NCBI GenBank assembly: GCA_025966315.1
Contig: JAOPUZ010000012.1
Coordinates: forward strand, 1-64,000
Length of the DNA: 64,000 nt
Direction of reading: 5' to 3'
From: Frankiales bacterium
GTDB lineage: Bacteria > Actinomycetota > Actinomycetes > Mycobacteriales > Jatrophihabitantaceae
Made by a program: the position numbers and the translations under genes. The notes under the pieces are model-generated. The model did no database searches. It was not told where the DNA came from and saw nothing but the letters and a program-made list of their open reading frames with translations. Positions 20,099 through 27,202 of this stretch are shown here, piece after piece. Every line of letters begins with the position of its first letter. Positions within the stretch are counted from its first letter, which is position 1.

Positions 20099-20791
20099 GT
20101 GGCTGAACTTGCCGGAATCGGTTTTCGAGGTGTCGTAGCGCTTGATGGACCGTCCGGCACGGGCAAGTCCACCGTCGCCCGGGCCCTGGCCAATCGACTC
20201 GCCACCCGGTACCTCGACACCGGGGCGATGTACCGGGCGGCCACCGTTTCGGTGCTGGACGCGGGTATCGATCCGGCTGATAGCGAGGCGGTCGTCGAAG
20301 TCGTCGCCAAGATGCAACTGGAAGTCTCAACCGACCCCGACGATCCGGCGACCATCCTGAGCGGGCGGCGTATCGACGCCGAAATTCGGAGCGCAGCCGT
20401 GACCGCCGCGGTGTCCGCGGTGTCCGCGATCCCGGCGGTACGGACGCAGCTCGTGGCGCAGCAGCGCCGGATTATCGCGGCCGCACCGACCGTGGCCGAG
20501 GGCCGTGACATCGGCTCTGTGGTCTGGCCGCAGGCGCAGCTGAAGGTGTACCTGACCGCCGACGAGCAGGTCCGGGCGGCCCGCCGAGCTGGCGAGCTCG
20601 GTTCCGACGTCGGTACCGTTACGGCCGATCTGGCTCGACGGGACAAGTTCGACTCCAGCCGGGCGGTCAGCCCGCTGCGGCGCAGCGATGACGCCGTTGA
20701 AGTCGACACCACGTTTCTCTCGGTGGACCAGGTGGTCGATGTGTTGACCGATCTGGCGCTGCGGCGAGTATCCGCCTTCGGCGGTGCGTGA
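20099..20791 (+). CDS. cmk: cytidylate kinase
   Basis: 230 aa, phosphorylates CMP/dCMP. P-loop [15 protein letters not shown] at residues ~18-32; [17 protein letters not shown] is the CMP-binding block; [21 protein letters not shown] the lid-proximal region. GTG start, with TATCCT ending 6 nt before it and no Shine-Dalgarno, suggests a leaderless mRNA. The 3' end overlaps or abuts the der leader, and cmk-der is the conserved order (Rv1712-Rv1713). Confidence 0.94.
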   Translation: MAELAGIGFRGVVALDGPSGTGKSTVARALANRLATRYLDTGAMYRAATVSVLDAGIDPADSEAVVEVVAKMQLEVSTDPDDPATILSGRRIDAEIRSAAVTAAVSAVSAIPAVRTQLVAQQRRIIAAAPTVAEGRDIGSVVWPQAQLKVYLTADEQVRAARRAGELGSDVGTVTADLARRDKFDSSRAVSPLRRSDDAVEVDTTFLSVDQVVDVLTDLALRRVSAFGGA

Positions 20792-20816
20792 ATGCAGAGC
20801 AGCGAAAGGGCACGTA

Positions 20817-22169
20817 ATGAGCGAGCTGGATGAGGAGCAGGGCGCTGCGGTGGCGCCAGTCGTCGCCGTCGTCGGCCGGCCCAATGTCGGTAAATCGACC
20901 CTGGTGAACCGGATCCTCGGACGTCGGGAAGCCGTCGTTCAGGATGTTCCCGGCGTGACCCGGGACCGCATCGCCTACGACGCGGTCTGGAACGGGCGCC
21001 AATTCACGCTCGTCGACACCGGTGGGTGGGAACCGGACGCGACCGGTCTGCAGGCGATGGTGTCCCAGCAGGCCGAGCGGGCCGTGGCGACCGCGGATCT
21101 GGTCCTGTTCGTCATCGACTCACGCACCGGCGCCACCGAGACCGACCTCGTCGTGGCCCGCACGTTGCGCCGGGCCGGTCGTCCCGTCGTGGTCGCGGTG
21201 ACCAAGGTGGATGACGAACGAGGCGAATCGGACTCCGCCGCCCTGTGGTCCCTCGGGCTCGGCGAGCCGTACGCAGTCAGCGGCTTGCACGGGCGTGGAT
21301 CAGGCGACCTGCTCGACGCGGTGCTGGCCAAGCTCCCTGATGCCCCGGCCGAAACCGACGTGGTCGGTGGGCCGCGGCGGGTTGCGTTGATTGGACGCCC
21401 TAACGTCGGCAAGTCCAGCTTGCTCAACCGGTTGACCGGCGAGCAGCGTTCCGTCGTCGATTCGGTCGCCGGTACCACCGTCGACCCGGTCGACAGCCTC
21501 GTCGAACTGGGCGGCGAGGTGTGGCGTTTCGTCGACACCGCCGGCCTTCGTCGGCGTGTGAACAACGCCTCCGGGATGGAGTACTACGCCAGCCTGCGGA
21601 CCGCCAGCGCGATCGAGGCGGCCGAGGTTGCGGTGGTGTTGCTGGATGCCTCCGAAGTGCTGTCCGAGCAGGATCAACGGGTCATCAGCATGGTTATCGA
21701 AGCGGGTCGCTCGCTCGTACTGGCGTTCAACAAATGGGACCTGATCGACGAGGACCGGCGCGAGCAATTGGAACGCGAGATCGACTGGGAGCTGCAGCGC
21801 GTCACCTGGGCGCCACGGGTCAACGTCTCGGCCAAGACCGGTCGGGCGATGGACCGGTTGCCGACCGCCCTGCACACCGCACTGGACTCTTGGGACCGCC
21901 GGATCCCCACCGGCCGGCTCAACAGCTGGCTGACCGAGGTGGTGGCGGCGACCCCACCCCCCGGCCGCGGCGGCCGTCATCCACGGGTGCTGTTCGCCAC
22001 TCAGGCCGATACTCGGCCGCCGAGATTCGTCCTGTTCACAACCGCGTTCTTGGAAGCGGGCTACCGGCGATTCATCGAACGGCGATTGCGTGAGGACTTC
22101 GACTTCACCGGAACGCCGATCGAGATATCGGTACGGGTGCGCGAGCGGGGCCAGCGACCGGAACGCTAG
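20817..22169 (+). CDS. der: ribosome biogenesis GTPase Der (EngA)
   Basis: 450 aa. Two tandem GTPase domains: G1 GRPNVGKST near residue 20 and again [11 protein letters not shown] near residue 200; DTGGWE and DTAGLR are the G3 motifs; TKVD and NKWD the G4 motifs. A C-terminal KH-like domain follows. It functions in 50S subunit maturation. ATG at 20817 is chosen because GAAAGGG lies 6 nt before it; a GTG 33 nt upstream lacks a site and lies inside cmk. Confidence 0.96.
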   Translation: MSELDEEQGAAVAPVVAVVGRPNVGKSTLVNRILGRREAVVQDVPGVTRDRIAYDAVWNGRQFTLVDTGGWEPDATGLQAMVSQQAERAVATADLVLFVIDSRTGATETDLVVARTLRRAGRPVVVAVTKVDDERGESDSAALWSLGLGEPYAVSGLHGRGSGDLLDAVLAKLPDAPAETDVVGGPRRVALIGRPNVGKSSLLNRLTGEQRSVVDSVAGTTVDPVDSLVELGGEVWRFVDTAGLRRRVNNASGMEYYASLRTASAIEAAEVAVVLLDASEVLSEQDQRVISMVIEAGRSLVLAFNKWDLIDEDRREQLEREIDWELQRVTWAPRVNVSAKTGRAMDRLPTALHTALDSWDRRIPTGRLNSWLTEVVAATPPPGRGGRHPRVLFATQADTRPPRFVLFTTAFLEAGYRRFIERRLREDFDFTGTPIEISVRVRERGQRPER

Positions 22170-22219
22170 TTGGTTCGTGCGCTAAAGTTGCGACCGGTTC
22201 GCGGCTCGAAGTGCCCGAC

Positions 22220-22293
22220 CGGGACGTGGCGCAGCTTGGTAGCGCACCTGACTGGGGGTCAGGGGGTCGTGGGTTCGAATCCCGCCGTCCCGA
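22220..22293 (+). tRNA. tRNA-Pro (anticodon GGG)
   Basis: 74 nt folding as a full cloverleaf: acceptor CGGGACG/CGTCCCG, anticodon stem CCTGA/TCAGG with loop CTGGGGG (GGG anticodon), T-loop GGTTCGAAT, discriminator A. CCA is not encoded. The 3' half from 22252 is part of the 45-bp repeat that flanks the integrated element, so the tRNA was reconstituted by the element's own copy. Confidence 0.97.
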
Positions 22294-22296
22294 CAG
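22252..22296 (+). repeat. attL: 45-bp core repeat at the 3' part of tRNA-Pro
   Basis: Starts CTGGGGGTCAGGGGGTCG and ends CCGTCCCGACAG; covers anticodon loop to 3 nt past the tRNA end. Identical over 45 bp to 35784-35828. The integrase gene lies 107 bp inside, normal for tRNA-targeting tyrosine integrases. Confidence 0.95.
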
Positions 22297-22302
22297 ATGA
22301 AC

Positions 22303-22319
22303 GGCCCGTATTCCGGGCC
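22303..22319 (+). terminator. hairpin after tRNA-Pro
   Basis: GGCCCG (22303-22308), loop TATTC, CGGGCC (22314-22319), followed only by TTGC. It lies on the element side of the core, so the element appears to supply a possible terminator for the tRNA gene it restores. The weak T tract keeps confidence low. Confidence 0.45.
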
Positions 22320-22364
22320 TTGCAGGAGCGCCGCTGCCCGGCTGATCGCCTGGGTTTGCGGCGT

Positions 22365-22383
22365 TTGGCAACTAAGAGGCAAC
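22365..22383 (+). promoter_or_regulatory. candidate integrase arm-type site, left end
   Basis: TTGGCAACTAAGAGGCAAC: two GGCAAC motifs 11 bp apart, about one helical turn. A matching pair occurs near the other end at 35645-35664. Position between core and integrase gene is where arm-type sites are expected. Confidence 0.4.
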
Positions 22384-22402
22384 AACGACCCGAGAATCGG
22401 CA

Positions 22403-23572
22403 TCACAAGCCAACTATCGCGGCCGTCAACGCCTCGCCGACAGTGTCCGTCGCACCGGGAAGCGAATGGGCGTATGTCCGGAGCGTCACTGCGACGTCGC
22501 TGTGCCCGAGGAGGTCGGCGACGACCCTGACGGGAGCGCCGTTGCCGAGCATGAGGGACGCGGCAGAGTGCCGCAGGTCATGCAGCCGAGCGTGGGGGAG
22601 ACCAGCGTTCTTACACAAGACGGCGTGCCGGTCGGTGACCGCGTCTGGCTTGACGGGCCGACCGAGCTCGTCGCAGAACACGTAGTCCGATCCTGACCAT
22701 GCCTCGCCGGCGGCGAGACGCTCCTGCAGTTGCTTACTGCGGTGCTCGCGGAGGAGCTGCACCAGGTGAGCATCGAGCGGTACCCGGCGCACGCCAGCCT
22801 CCGTCTTTGGCACCGACGCGACCGCGACGCCATCGACGAGGATCCACGTCTCGACTATTCGCAGCTCACCGGCCTCGAGGTCGATGTTCTCCCAGTGCAG
22901 GCCGCAGACCTCGCCCCGCCGCATGCCCCTGAGCAGCGCGAGAGCGAACATTGGGTAGTTGCGGTCGCCCCGGGCTTTGGCGAGGTACTGGCCAGCCTGC
23001 GGGGCCGTCCAAGTCGTCATCTTCTTCGAGTCTGCTGCCGGCACGGCAGCGTTCGTAGCCGGGTTGCGGGCGACCATGCCTCGCTTGACGGCCCATCCCA
23101 GGCTCATACGCATCACGGAGCCCGTCAGCTGCACGCTGCGCTTCGACAGCGGCTTACCGCCTCTCGCGCCCCGCGCCAGCAGGTCGGAGAGCATGGCGTC
23201 GATCTGCTCGGTCGTGAGAGCGGCGAGTTTGATGCCGCCGACTCGTGGCCGGATCCATGAGTCGACGACCTGCTGGTAGCTCGATGCGGTGCTCGGCCGG
23301 ATCCCCTCGAGTTTCTTCGCTGTGATCCACGCGTCGAGCATTCCGCCGACGGTCACTTTGCGGTCCACGTCGACGTGCGACCCGTCGTCCTTGCTGACCA
23401 TGACCTTGCGGAGAAACTTCTCAGCCTGGGCCTCGGTCGCGAATGACTTGCTTCGCTGCGCGCGCTTGCCGGTCGCCCCGTCGATCACGAACCAGCTCGC
23501 GGCCCAACTGGCGCCCTTCTGTCGTACCGTGCCCGTACCCTTCGCGCGGCGCTTCTTGGCCTGCTCCGTCAT
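22403..23572 (-). CDS. int: tyrosine-type phage integrase
   Basis: 389 aa. Order: a basic N-terminus with an AP2-like arm-binding domain (KGTGTVRQKGASWAASWFV), a SAM-like core-binding domain (residues ~70-150, SSYQQVVDSWIRP), and the catalytic domain with Arg in LLRGMRRGEVCGLHW, HDLRHSAASLML and LGHSDVAVTLRTYAHS. The gene ends 107 bp from attL and reads toward it. Its start overlaps the stop of the upstream minus gene by ATGA, so both depend on the promoter near 24262-24290. It catalyses insertion at tRNA-Pro. Confidence 0.95.
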   Translation of the reverse strand: MTEQAKKRRAKGTGTVRQKGASWAASWFVIDGATGKRAQRSKSFATEAQAEKFLRKVMVSKDDGSHVDVDRKVTVGGMLDAWITAKKLEGIRPSTASSYQQVVDSWIRPRVGGIKLAALTTEQIDAMLSDLLARGARGGKPLSKRSVQLTGSVMRMSLGWAVKRGMVARNPATNAAVPAADSKKMTTWTAPQAGQYLAKARGDRNYPMFALALLRGMRRGEVCGLHWENIDLEAGELRIVETWILVDGVAVASVPKTEAGVRRVPLDAHLVQLLREHRSKQLQERLAAGEAWSGSDYVFCDELGRPVKPDAVTDRHAVLCKNAGLPHARLHDLRHSAASLMLGNGAPVRVVADLLGHSDVAVTLRTYAHSLPGATDTVGEALTAAIVGL

Positions 23573-24255
23573 TTTGTGCCCGCTTCCTGTTTGGTGGACT
23601 TCCTCAGATAGGTCTGCGCGAGCCTCTGGCCGAGCTCGGTGAGCTCGCCACCGGTCCGACCAGGCCCCGGCCGGCTTAGATAGCCCTTTGCGCGGGCCAG
23701 CCTCAGCCGATCACGGACCTGATCGTCCGAGAGAGTCAAGGCCTTGCCGACGTCGTAGCGGGGATTGGCGAAACGTTTCGAGGCGTCGACGTAACGCACC
23801 GCGACGTCCAGATACCGCAGTTCGGCATCGGATGGCACAGCATCGACCTCGGGCACGTGTTCGAACTCAGGAAGATACCGATGCGCGTCGCTGACGAGTC
23901 GGTCGATTGACACAAGTTGGAGTAGGCGTTTGTACACCGAGTGTGGGGCCGGAATGTCCCGTAACGCGTCGGCTGTGTGGCTCCAATCGAAACGGTCTCG
24001 TGCTTCTGTAATGCGCGTCGGGTGAAGATTGCCCAAGTCGCCGCGAGGGACGACTCGCACCTCTCCGAGACGGAGCGTGCGAGTCTCCGGGTCATAGAAG
24101 AAGTAGCCCACGGCCGACCAGTGCTCGGTGAGCTTCTGAGACACGCGAATGTCGGCAAGGGCGGAGGACTCGAACGTCCGCTCGACCAAACCGTCCGCTG
24201 TTAGAGACTCAAATTCGGGCCGCCCTGTCGCGCGCTGGTCCTTCGCCATAGCCAT
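23569..24255 (-). CDS. unknown protein co-transcribed with integrase
   Basis: 228 aa from ATG at 24255 (MAMAKDQRATGRPEFESL). The C-terminal third (LTLSDDQVRDRLRLARAKGYLSRPG, then LTELGQRLA) reads like a winged-helix DNA-binding segment; the rest is not recognised. The start lies only 6 nt after a good -10 element, so the mRNA would be leaderless. Divergent from the XRE gene across an operator-like region. It could be the element's repressor or immunity regulator, but no function can be assigned. Confidence 0.75.
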   Translation of the reverse strand: MAMAKDQRATGRPEFESLTADGLVERTFESSALADIRVSQKLTEHWSAVGYFFYDPETRTLRLGEVRVVPRGDLGNLHPTRITEARDRFDWSHTADALRDIPAPHSVYKRLLQLVSIDRLVSDAHRYLPEFEHVPEVDAVPSDAELRYLDVAVRYVDASKRFANPRYDVGKALTLSDDQVRDRLRLARAKGYLSRPGPGRTGGELTELGQRLAQTYLRKSTKQEAGTK

Positions 24256-24261
24256 GACCAA

Positions 24262-24293
24262 ACCTTAACCCGTAATGCACCGGTAGTCAACCG
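24262..24293 (-). promoter_or_regulatory. leftward promoter and operator of the integrase operon
   Basis: On the minus strand TTGACT (24290-24285), a 17-nt spacer and TAAGGT (24267-24262) form a strong promoter ending 6 nt before the ATG at 24255. The -35 is embedded in the near-palindrome CGGTAGTCAACCG (24281-24293), preceded by TAATGCACCGGT (from 24273), which recurs at 24350-24361. A protein bound here would block the promoter directly. Confidence 0.6.
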
Positions 24294-24349
24294 TGGTATT
24301 TCGATATGTCGGCGATTTACGCGCCGATACCCGCCCATGGCTTGCTCTT

Positions 24350-24370
24350 TAATGCACCGGTTGACCACCA
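24350..24370 (+). promoter_or_regulatory. second operator-like copy before the XRE gene
   Basis: TAATGCACCGGT repeats the 12 bp at 24273-24284 and continues CGGTTGACCACCA (CGGT-N5-ACC, like the left copy). It ends 7 nt before the XRE gene's ATG. With the left copy it makes a two-site switch 77 bp apart. Confidence 0.5.
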
Positions 24371-24377
24371 TTGAATC

Positions 24378-24620
24378 ATGACGAAATTGATCGATCTGGC
24401 GAAGGCAAAACTCAATCTTCCGCCTCCGGAAGCTCGGCGTGCGATACGCGAGAGCCTTGGACTCCCGCAAGGGGCAATCGGCGAACAGCTCGGCGTCTCG
24501 GGCGCCACCATCGGTCGTTGGGAAAACGGAACACGGGAACCCCGGGGCGAACTTCTCCTGCGGTACTCGACGTTGCTGCGCGACCTCGCCAAACTTGATC
24601 GCACAGGCGGCATCAAGTGA
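24378..24620 (+). CDS. small XRE-type helix-turn-helix protein
   Basis: 80 aa. Helix-turn-helix core LPQGAIGEQLGVSGATIGRWENGTREPRG at residues ~29-57 is a typical Cro/C1 fold sequence; too short for an effector or cleavage domain. Divergent from the integrase operon across repeated operator-like sites, it is a likely switch protein (Cro-like or repressor). Stop overlaps the next start (GTGA). Confidence 0.85.
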   Translation: MTKLIDLAKAKLNLPPPEARRAIRESLGLPQGAIGEQLGVSGATIGRWENGTREPRGELLLRYSTLLRDLAKLDRTGGIK

Positions 24621-24934
24621 AGCCGAGCGGGCACGACGCGCCAACCGTGCACTCAGGCGTCCTGCGGCTGGTGAATACCCCAGACCGCGACGTGTCCAAC
24701 CTTGTCGCCGCAGCACGCGCCAAGCTCGACACCGCGGTACTCGTCGACACGACCGTCGTCGCTGCGCTGTTCGAGCGGTCGACCTGGTCGATCTATGACG
24801 CGGTCAAGGCCGGGACCTTCCCGATCGAGCCGATCCGCGTAGGCCGCCGAATCTCATGGCGCGCCTCCGACCTGCGCCAGCTCCTCGGCTTGGGGCCGGC
24901 CCCGGCCGCGGCCCTCCCTGGCGGTGCCGGGTGA
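24617..24934 (+). CDS. excisionase-like MerR/HTH_17 protein
   Basis: 105 aa. Residues ~40-90 (TTVVAALFERSTWSIYDAV, then FPIEPIRVGRRISWRASDLRQLL) fit the AlpA/excisionase winged-helix pattern in which a wing 'RVGRR' precedes a final helix. It is the best candidate for the element's directionality factor, although it is transcribed away from the integrase. GTG start in a GTGA overlap; stop overlaps the next GTG. Confidence 0.75.
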   Translation: MKPSGHDAPTVHSGVLRLVNTPDRDVSNLVAAARAKLDTAVLVDTTVVAALFERSTWSIYDAVKAGTFPIEPIRVGRRISWRASDLRQLLGLGPAPAAALPGGAG

Positions 24935-25302
24935 GCGTCACGAAACATCGGCCAGGCCCTGCCCGGTCCCGCGAGTGGCGCCAGTGGCGGCGAGGACAGA
25001 GCGCCGTCTGCCAAGCGCTCGACCATCACCTCACGCAAACCACGACCCCCGCTGAACCGATCCGCGGCAAACAAACCGCCCTCAAGATCACTACCGCCAC
25101 AGGCAACCTCGTCCGCATCGTCCGCGGCGAGAAATACACCGCCTACGCCCAACCCAACGACATCGTGACAATCCTCGACCGGCTCGAGATCCCATTCACC
25201 CGCGACCACCACCGCCACGCCTGGGCATTCCCGATCGCCCGGCTACCCGACCTCACCGCCTACCTCGACCACGCCGGCCGCAAATATGAGGTAACGCCGT
25301 GA
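24931..25302 (+). CDS. small protein of unknown function
   Basis: 123 aa from GTG at 24931, overlapping the preceding gene by GTGA. N-terminal ~25 residues are basic (HRPGPARSREWRQWRRGQ). The remainder mixes beta-strand-like stretches (NLVRIVRGEKYTAYAQ, HAWAFPIARLPDLTAYLDHAG). No family recognised. Its place between the excisionase-like gene and the RepA-like ATPase suggests the replication/early module. Confidence 0.7.
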   Translation: MSVTKHRPGPARSREWRQWRRGQSAVCQALDHHLTQTTTPAEPIRGKQTALKITTATGNLVRIVRGEKYTAYAQPNDIVTILDRLEIPFTRDHHRHAWAFPIARLPDLTAYLDHAGRKYEVTP

Positions 25303-25323
25303 AGGACGCGAAGCGGGGTGCCC

Positions 25324-26259
25324 ATGACACCCGCGGAACCTGACCCAACCTCACCAACACCACTGAAACCACCGACCCTCAAAACCACTCCACTATCCGA
25401 CGTCGTCCCCGTCGACGCCGTCCGCGTCAGCAGCGAGAAAGCGATCCCGCTCTGGCTCGGGCAGCTCGTCGCCCTCGTCGGCGAAGGCGAATCCGGTAAA
25501 ACGTGGCTCGCCTGCCACGCCGTCCTCGACCTGGCAGAAGCCGGCCACCACGTCATCATCTGTGACGGCGAAATGAGCGCCGCCGCTTGGCTGCGACGAT
25601 TCCGGCAGCTCGGCGCCTCAGAACAAGCCCTAGGACGAGCCCACTACGTCGAAATGGACGGCCACGCGAAAGACGTCGCCCTCGTCCGAGCCACCGTCAC
25701 CCACCTCGACGCGAAACTCGTCGTCTGGGACTCCGCACTCTCACTCATCAGCCGCACCGCACGATCCGAAAACGACAACGCCGAAGTGTCCAGGGTCTAC
25801 GACGACCTCCGCGAAATCGTCCGCAACTCCGCCGGCGGCCTCATCGTCGACCACACCACCCGCGGATCCGGCACCCTCATCAGCCGCGGCGCCACCGCAA
25901 AATTCAACGCCCTCGACGTCTCCTACGGCGTCCGACTCACCGACGGCTCAGTCCCCGGAAAAACCAACGACTGGACCTCAACCATCAGCGTCGAAAAAGA
26001 CCGCCACGGTCTCCTCGGCGACCGCCAAGACCGCGAAGCGCTCTTCCACCCACTCGGCTCCGGCGCGCTCCACCTCGAGATCACCCAGAGCACCGGAAGC
26101 ACACACCGACTCGCCGCCGGCAACCCCATCACCGCACTCGTCAACCGAATCGACGAAATGCGCCCCCCACCCACCTCCGCAAACAAAGCCTGCGAAGCGC
26201 TCGGCGGAACCCGAGCCCAAGTCCTCACCGCATACCGAATCTGGAAGGAAAACCAATGA
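25324..26259 (+). CDS. RepA-like AAA ATPase
   Basis: 311 aa. Walker A GEGESGKT at residues 53-60, Walker B KLVVWDSALSL near residue 137, and GLIVDHTTRGSGTLISRGATAKFNALD near residue 180, the pattern of the AAA_25/RepA group of replicative hexameric helicase-like ATPases on plasmids, ICEs and phages. The N-terminus is Pro/Thr-rich. GCGGGG lies just before the ATG; a GTG 6 nt upstream is the alternative start. Codons end mostly in C, unlike the terminase gene downstream. Likely drives element replication. Confidence 0.8.
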   Translation: MTPAEPDPTSPTPLKPPTLKTTPLSDVVPVDAVRVSSEKAIPLWLGQLVALVGEGESGKTWLACHAVLDLAEAGHHVIICDGEMSAAAWLRRFRQLGASEQALGRAHYVEMDGHAKDVALVRATVTHLDAKLVVWDSALSLISRTARSENDNAEVSRVYDDLREIVRNSAGGLIVDHTTRGSGTLISRGATAKFNALDVSYGVRLTDGSVPGKTNDWTSTISVEKDRHGLLGDRQDREALFHPLGSGALHLEITQSTGSTHRLAAGNPITALVNRIDEMRPPPTSANKACEALGGTRAQVLTAYRIWKENQ

Positions 26260-26588
26260 CCACCAGTACGAAGCCAGGTGGTACGGGTGGTACTGCCCTA
26301 ACGGGCCGTACCACCGTACCGGTACCAGTACGGCGTACCAGTACGGAAAGCCGTACCACCCATATGACCGGGAACGCCCCGGAAAACAAGGCCAAACCAG
26401 CCCCCAACCCACCCCGCAGTTCGCTTCTTGGCTCTTATTTGGCGGCCAGAGTGCGGAACCTCTTGTCGTGCGGTGCATACGCGAAGCCGTACCACCTGAC
26501 AGACGATCAGGAGGCCGGTACGCGAGGCCCGATTTTGTTGGGCTCGGTGCGAGTCGGCAACTGTGCGGCAACTATTGAGGCGTCATGA
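26256..26588 (+). CDS. Thr/Pro-rich low-complexity protein over a GTAC-repeat hairpin
   Basis: 110 aa. It begins in an ATGA overlap with the RepA-like gene and ends in an ATGA overlap with the next gene, strong evidence for translation. The first ~35 residues (TKPGGTGGTALTGRTTVPV...) are encoded by GTAC repeats and have no recognisable fold; residues ~60-110 look more ordinary. The DNA may matter more than the protein here. Confidence 0.6.
   Translation: MTTSTKPGGTGGTALTGRTTVPVPVRRTSTESRTTHMTGNAPENKAKPAPNPPRSSLLGSYLAARVRNLLSCGAYAKPYHLTDDQEAGTRGPILLGSVRVGNCAATIEAS
26266..26356. repeat. ten-copy GTAC cluster with long hairpin, possible origin or protein-binding site
   Basis: GTAC begins at 26266, 26281, 26290, 26308, 26316, 26322, 26328, 26335, 26341 and 26353. 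Within it 26280-26298 and 26303-26320 form a hairpin around loop TAAC: GGTACG/CGTACC, GTGGTAC/GTACCAC and GCCC/GGGC, with one bulge and one mismatch. No T tract follows, so it is not an ordinary terminator. It lies directly after the replication ATPase gene, a usual place for an origin. Confidence 0.65.
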
Positions 26589-27202
26589 TGGAGCCGTATC
26601 CGTGCCCGCGGGTGGGTGATCCGTGCGGTCAGATGCACACGGGCTGTATTGCGCATTCGCGCCGTCACGGCGGCCCGTGTGGCGGGTCGGTGATGCTCGG
26701 GACGGGGGAACGTCCTCGGTGCCGTCACCACCTCGGCCGGCGGCCGGCGCTGTTAATCGCGGAACATCGCGCCGAGCAGCAAGCCCTCGAGCTACTACGG
26801 CAGCAGCAGGCCACCGCGCGGCAGTACGGCGCCGCGGACCTGATCGACCCGCTGCAGTCGCTGCACGAGCTCGCGGACGAGGTGTGGTCGTGGAAAGAAG
26901 CGTGCCGCGCCCTGGTCGGCCATCTCGAGGAACTGCGCTACCGCGCCAGTTCCGGCGAGCAACTGAGAAGCGAGATCGCCGTTTACGAACGGTCACTGGA
27001 CCGTGCGGCGAAGATCCTCGCCGACCTCGTCCGTCTCGGCATCGAAGACCGCATGGTCAAGCTTGCGGAACGTCAGGTGACCGCGGTCGGTCGAGCGGTC
27101 GAGTCCGCGCTCACCGAACTCGCGCCGATGCTCGAGTTCGACGGTGACGACCCACGGATCCGTCCGGTCATCGCCCGCCACCTACGAGGGGTTGAGCGCT
27201 GA
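26585..27202 (+). CDS. TerS-like protein with N-terminal Cys/His cluster
   Basis: 205 aa. Residues 1-50 hold a Cys/His-rich metal-binding-like segment (CPRVGDPCGQMHTGC...GGPCGG...CRHHLG). The rest is helical, with SGEQLRSEIAVYERSLDRAAKILADLVRLGIEDR as its most conserved-looking part (residues ~120-153). Proteins of this design lie immediately before the large terminase in many actinobacterial phages, so a small terminase role is inferred from position and architecture. Stop and terL start overlap (TGATG). Confidence 0.6.
   Translation: MMEPYPCPRVGDPCGQMHTGCIAHSRRHGGPCGGSVMLGTGERPRCRHHLGRRPALLIAEHRAEQQALELLRQQQATARQYGAADLIDPLQSLHELADEVWSWKEACRALVGHLEELRYRASSGEQLRSEIAVYERSLDRAAKILADLVRLGIEDRMVKLAERQVTAVGRAVESALTELAPMLEFDGDDPRIRPVIARHLRGVER

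Noticed and set aside
25587-26255. Upstream part of a 333-aa Arg-rich plus-strand frame
   Set aside because: Shadow of the RepA-like gene; only the part from 26256 is kept because of ATGA coupling at both ends.
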